Positions 59,156 through 64,000 of a stretch of DNA of 64,000 nt are shown here, piece after piece (positions within the stretch are counted from its first letter, which is position 1; each line of letters opens with the position of its first letter). The DNA comes from Alsobacter metallidurans (lineage in GTDB: Bacteria > Pseudomonadota > Alphaproteobacteria > Rhizobiales > Beijerinckiaceae). The DNA lies in contig NZ_BMES01000002.1 in assembly GCF_014636935.1 (NCBI RefSeq), positions 1,795,148-1,859,147 on the forward strand. The letters are read 5' to 3'. The notes beneath the pieces were generated by a model. It was not told the DNA's origin. It saw nothing but the letters and a program-made list of their open reading frames with translations, and did not search any database. A program made the translations under genes and the position numbers.

Positions 59156-60821
59156 ATGCTGCGTTTCGCGACATTCCGCTTCGCCGTGCTGGCCATCATG
59201 GCGTCCGCCGTGATCGCGCCCATCGGCCTCATCATCTACCAGAGCTTCCTGGACGGGCCGTTCTTCACCCCCAACGTGAAGTGGACCCTGGAAGCCTACC
59301 AGTTCGTGATCGAGGACGACGAGTTCTGGGACGCGCTGCGCACCTCCATCATCGTGGCGGGCGGCATGACGGCCATCGCGGTCCCGCTGGGCGTCATCCT
59401 GGCCTTCCTGCTGGCCCGCACGGACGTTCCCGGCAAATGGATCCTGGAGCCGCTGGTGCTGGTGCCGATCTTCATGTCGGCCGTGGTGCTGGCCTTCGGC
59501 TATGTGGTGGCGCTCGGTCCGGTGGGCATCTTCTCCACCTTCGTGAAGGGCATGATCGGCACGGTGCCGTGGAGCATCTACTCGGTCACGGCGATCACCA
59601 TCATCGCCGGTCTCACGCACGTGCCGCATGTCTACCTCTACACGTCGGCGGCCCTGCAGAACCTTGGCGCCGACCTCGAGGAAGCCGCGCGCACCACCGG
59701 CGCCTCGCCGCTGCGCGTCGCCGTCACCGTCAGCCTGCCGATGGTCACCCCCGCCGTGCTCTACGCGGCCGTGCTGATCTTCTTCCTGGGCTTCGAGCTC
59801 TTCGGCCTGCCGCTCGTGCTGGGCGATCCCAAGGGCGTGCTGGTGCTGGCCACCTACCTCTACAAGCTCACAAACAAGCTCGGCGTGCCGTCCTACCAGC
59901 TCATGGCCGTGGTGGTGGTCGCCATCATCCTGATCGCGATCCCGCTCGTGTACCTGCAGCGCCTGCTGCTGTCGCAGAGCAACAAATACGTCTCGGTGCG
60001 CGGCAAGGCCGCCAAGCGCGCGCCGCTGCGCCTCGGCGCCCTGCGCTGGCCGGCCTTCGGGCTCATCATCCTGTGGTTCGTCGTCACGGTCGGCATCCCG
60101 GTGTTCGGCATCCTGCTGCGGTCCTTCGTGACGACCTGGGGCGAAGGCGTGCGGCTCTCGGAAGTGCTGACGCTGTCGCACTACCGTGACCTCGTCGACT
60201 ATCCCAACGCCATGCACGCCATCGTCAACACGATCCTGATCGGCGTCATCGGCGGCGGCCTGGCGGTCGCCTGCTACACGGCCGTGTCGCTCGCCATGCA
60301 CCGCTGGCGCTCGGGCTGGACGCGCCTCGCCGACTACCTGGTGATGATCCCGCGCGCCATGCCGGGCCTCGTCGCCGGCCTCGCGATGCTCTGGCTGTTC
60401 CTGTTCCTGCCGCCGTTGCAGCCGCTGCGCGCCACCCTGTTCTCGGTCTGGCTGGCCTACACGATCGTATGGCTCGCCTACGGGACGCGGCTGGTGGCCG
60501 GCACCATGCTGCAGATCGGCCCCGAACTGGAGGAAGCCGGGCGCTCCGTCGGCGCCACGGCCGGCCGGGTCGCCCGCGACGTCACGGTGCCGCTGGCGCG
60601 CTCCGGCATGATCGCCGCCTGGGTGCTGATCTTCCTGATCTTCGCCCGCGAATACTCCACCGGCATCTACCTGCTCGGCCCGGGCACGGAAGTGATCGGC
60701 TCGCTCATGGTGTCCTTGTGGGGCACCGGCGCGATCGACCTCGTCTCGGCTCTCGCGGTCATCAACATCGTGATCATCTCGGTGGGCCTCGGCCTCGCCC
60801 TGCGTCTGGGAGTGCGCCTCC

Positions 60822-60829
<8 letters not shown>
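59156..60829 (+). CDS. ABC transporter permease, two fused domains
   Basis: 557 residues with about twelve membrane helices, made of two binding-protein-dependent permease domains in tandem. Each has an EAA-type loop: EEAARTTGASPLRVAVTVSLP and EEAGRSVGATAGRVARDVTVP. GGGAGA lies 6 bp before the ATG at 59156; an ATG at 59111 would add 15 residues. Such fused permeases are typical of Fe(III) and 2-aminoethylphosphonate importers. Its stop overlaps the ATPase start by 8 bp. Confidence 0.93.
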
Positions 60830-61883
<1,054 letters not shown>

Positions 61884-61905
61884 CGCCAAGCCGCGGCACC
61901 GGAAT

Positions 61906-61922
61906 GCGAGCCTGAAGCTCGC
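61906..61922. repeat. Short palindrome after the ATPase gene
   Basis: GCGAGC-CTGAA-GCTCGC, a perfect 6-bp stem, flanked by CCGGA and TCCGG that can extend it. It resembles a dispersed palindrome common between Rhizobiales genes and may also serve as the operon's terminator; there is no T run. Confidence 0.4.
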
Positions 61923-61978
61923 GGTCCGGCTCCGCGCGTTGCACTCTCCCCCGCCCCGGCTAGCTTGGGCCGGGGAGG

Positions 61979-63751
61979 ATGCCCATGACGATTCTGCTCG
62001 ATCTCGAAATCCCGCGCACGCTCGACCTTCTGGTGGAGCGCCTGTCCGCGCCCGGCCTGAAGGGCTCGGCCGTGGAAGCGTGGGTTTTCGAGAATGCGGA
62101 GAGCCGCGCCGCCGCCGAGGACGCGCTCTCGGCGCTGGGCGTCTCGGCGCGCATCGGGTCCGCCTACAAGCCATTGTTGCATGCGCTGCTGCCGGCCATC
62201 GAGGCTGGCGGGTTGGAAGTCGTTACGCTGCGCTATCCTGTCTGCGCAGGCGCAGCCGAGCGCCGCTTCCTCGCCGAGGCCTATCCGCTTGCGGCTCTGC
62301 TGCCCGAAGGCGGCTTCACGGCGCAAGCCGGCACATCCACGACCTTCTACGAAGCCGACCTCCGCTACGCGGACGGCCGTGCGGAAACGCGCCGCATCTT
62401 CGTCCCGAACGTCACCCGCCGCGACGCGCTTGGGCGCGAGACGCTCTCGCCATGCGCGTGGCTGCGGATATCCGGCGCGAGCCATCCCGAGCTCGACTGC
62501 GACGAGCCCGTCGGGTCGGATCTCGCTCTTGCGTATGACGCCGCCATGTCGGCTGTGACCGGGCGCGACTGGGGCAAGTCGGAGCCCTTCTTCGCCCGGC
62601 TGCGCATCGAAGTCTGGATTGGCGGCGTCGAGCGTCCACTGCCGTTCATGCATGAGCGCATGAGCACCCGGGAGGCGCTGCACGAAGACCTCTATTTCTC
62701 GCTTCTGGAGTGGTTCCAGCATCTCACAGGCCGCCCGGAAGGCGACCGGACCTTGCGGCCCGGCCAGATTATCCCGGACATCCGCCCGGCGGACGGACCC
62801 ACGAGGGTGCGGGTGTCGGTCGAGCCTCATGAACCGGCCGCTGCGCTTGTCGCCGCGCGCGCGCCGACTTGGGATCGCTGCGAGGCCGCGCCTCCTTTGG
62901 CCGAAGCTTACGCCGGCCTGGCCGAGATCGCGGGCGCGCCCATTCTCGCGACATCGCGGCAGGGTCGCGAGGTTCGCGGCGTGGTCGTCGAGGGTTCAGG
63001 CCCGCCTGTTCTGCTCACCGGCGGTCAGCACGCCAACGAGACGTCTGGCGTGGTGGGGGCGCTGCGGGCAGGAGCCGCTCTCGCCAGCGCCGGCGCCGCC
63101 TTTGCGTTGATCGCCGTCGAAAACCCCGACGGCTATGCGCTGCACCAGAGTTTCATCGCCGAAAGCCCTGAGCACATGCACCACGCCGCGCGCTACACCG
63201 CGCTGGGAGACGACCTGGAATACCGCACCACGCCGCCGCTTTACGAGCAGGAGGCTCGCAACGCCGCGCTGGCGCAGACCGGCGCTCAGCTCCACATCAA
63301 CCTGCATGGCTATCCGGCGCACGAGTGGACGCGCCCGCTGAACGGCTACCTGCCGCGCGGCTTCGACGCATGGGCGTTGCCCAAGGGCTTCTTCCTGATC
63401 CTGCGCCACCATGCCGGGATCGAAACCTATGCGCGCGCGCTTCTCGAACGGCTGACCGCGCAGCTCGCCCGAGATCCCGATCTCGTGGCCCTGAACCGCG
63501 CCCAGATCGCAGCCTACGAGGCCCACGCGGGCCCGATCGGCTTCCCGATCCTGAACGGGATCGCATGCGCGCTGGTGGAGCGCCCCGCCCAGCCGACGCC
63601 GTTGCAGCTCATCACCGAATATCCGGACGAGACGATCCACGGCGACGCTTTCAAGCTTGCGCATCGCGTGCAGATGAACGCCGCGCTTTTTGCCCGCGCG
63701 ATCTTCGCCGGCGATGTCGAAGCAGGGCGCTGGCCTGTGGCAATCGCCTGA
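61979..63751 (+). CDS. M14-type zinc carboxypeptidase with long N-terminal extension
   Basis: 590 residues. The C-terminal M14 domain (about 310-590) has zinc ligands His351 and Glu354 (GGQHANETSG), His443 (NLHGYPAHEW) and a catalytic-type Glu547 (LITEYPDE). The N-terminal 300 residues have no domain I can name. There is no signal peptide, so it acts in the cytoplasm. It lies 95 bp after the ABC ATPase on the same strand and may process an imported peptide or conjugate. The substrate is not known. Confidence 0.8.
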   Translation: MPMTILLDLEIPRTLDLLVERLSAPGLKGSAVEAWVFENAESRAAAEDALSALGVSARIGSAYKPLLHALLPAIEAGGLEVVTLRYPVCAGAAERRFLAEAYPLAALLPEGGFTAQAGTSTTFYEADLRYADGRAETRRIFVPNVTRRDALGRETLSPCAWLRISGASHPELDCDEPVGSDLALAYDAAMSAVTGRDWGKSEPFFARLRIEVWIGGVERPLPFMHERMSTREALHEDLYFSLLEWFQHLTGRPEGDRTLRPGQIIPDIRPADGPTRVRVSVEPHEPAAALVAARAPTWDRCEAAPPLAEAYAGLAEIAGAPILATSRQGREVRGVVVEGSGPPVLLTGGQHANETSGVVGALRAGAALASAGAAFALIAVENPDGYALHQSFIAESPEHMHHAARYTALGDDLEYRTTPPLYEQEARNAALAQTGAQLHINLHGYPAHEWTRPLNGYLPRGFDAWALPKGFFLILRHHAGIETYARALLERLTAQLARDPDLVALNRAQIAAYEAHAGPIGFPILNGIACALVERPAQPTPLQLITEYPDETIHGDAFKLAHRVQMNAALFARAIFAGDVEAGRWPVAIA

Positions 63752-63847
63752 TCGGCCGGAGCGCCTGCGGCGGATCGGCCGAAAGCCGCAACCGAGCCGC
63801 CACCGGAACGTTGAGGCTGCGAAACCTTGACTCTCCGGGAGGCCCTG

Positions 63848-64000
63848 ATGGCCAGCCAACGCCGCACCGTCTCGTTCCGCCGCTCCACGGCGTCCCTCAT
63901 GTTGGGCTGCGCCTTGTCGGTCGCCGCCGCCATTGCGCCGGGCTTCGCGCAGAGTTCGGGCGGGGGCAGCTCCTCGGGCGGCTCTTCCAGTTCGGGGTCC
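63848..64000 (+). CDS. Secreted Ser/Gly-rich protein, 3' part missing
   Basis: The first 51 residues, cut by the right edge. GGGAGG lies 6 bp before the ATG. The signal peptide has a hydrophobic core (SLMLGCALSVAAAIAPGFA) and probably ends at FAQ. The mature part starts with a Ser/Gly run (SSGGGSSSGGSSSSG). Nothing further can be said. Confidence 0.6.
   Translation, partial: MASQRRTVSFRRSTASLMLGCALSVAAAIAPGFAQSSGGGSSSGGSSSSGS

Overview
The window is a gene-dense, GC-rich stretch of an alphaproteobacterial chromosome, most likely from the order Hyphomicrobiales (Rhizobiales). The main pointers are petP/petR-like regulators next to a branched-chain aminotransferase, separate petA-petB-petC genes divergent from trmL-hemF, an MbfA rubrerythrin/VIT iron exporter, a complete cbb3 oxidase locus with its FixGHIS assembly genes, and a trxB-lysR pair like the lsrB locus of Sinorhizobium. 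I cannot name a genus from sequence alone. I found no rRNA, tRNA, CRISPR array, transposase, integrase or phage gene. Nearly all of the sequence reads as core chromosome, with a few accessory genes.

Layout. 1-8157: MidA-type methyltransferase and lgt (minus), then ubiK, a YbjN-like gene, proC and a TetR-like regulator (plus). A three-gene regulatory operon follows on the minus strand (MarR/PetP, OmpR/PetR, histidine kinase), divergent from ilvE across a palindromic operator. 8212-16765: an unusual gene fusing a phosphoribosyltransferase-like domain to a kinase-like domain, two MaoC dehydratases, and the translation/nucleotide block ychF-pth-rplY-prs, then a lipoprotein and an M24-fold hydrolase without the usual metal ligands. 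16832-25625: the bc1 complex (petABC, minus, with a clear terminator) opposite a tightly overlapped plus-strand run trmL-hemF-ltrA, DUF1285, Nudix, DUF6111, cca. 25955-32817: a MoxR ATPase / DUF58 / DUF4159 / membrane protein cassette. 32814-38726: GNAT, Nudix, MbfA behind an Irr-like box, a phosphoesterase, a candidate small RNA and a large membrane protein. 38789-46774: ccoNOQP and ccoGHIS, one minus-strand block behind an FNR/FixK box. 47078-56091: hybrid kinase, a receiver protein coupled to a TadG-like protein, a RecD-like helicase, a hydroxyacid dehydrogenase and lysR/trxB. 56131-64000: an ELM1-like protein, an Lrp regulator, a Pho-box-like repeat, a binding-protein ABC importer interrupted by a large palindromic element, an M14 peptidase, and the start of a secreted Ser/Gly-rich protein.

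How it fits together. Aerobic respiration is covered from both sides: bc1 passes electrons to cytochrome c, and the cbb3 oxidase, apparently under FNR/FixK control, uses them at low oxygen. Haem supply (hemF) and copper/haem assembly (ccoG, ccoI, ccoS) are present, and ubiK and PetR/PetP point the same way. Iron and redox control appear in MbfA and in the lsrB-like/trxB pair. The most novel-looking items are the phosphoribosyltransferase-kinase fusion (8212-9987), the candidate small RNA at about 36862-36938, the cloverleaf-like palindrome inside the ABC operon, and the importer/M14-peptidase locus with a Pho-box-like repeat.
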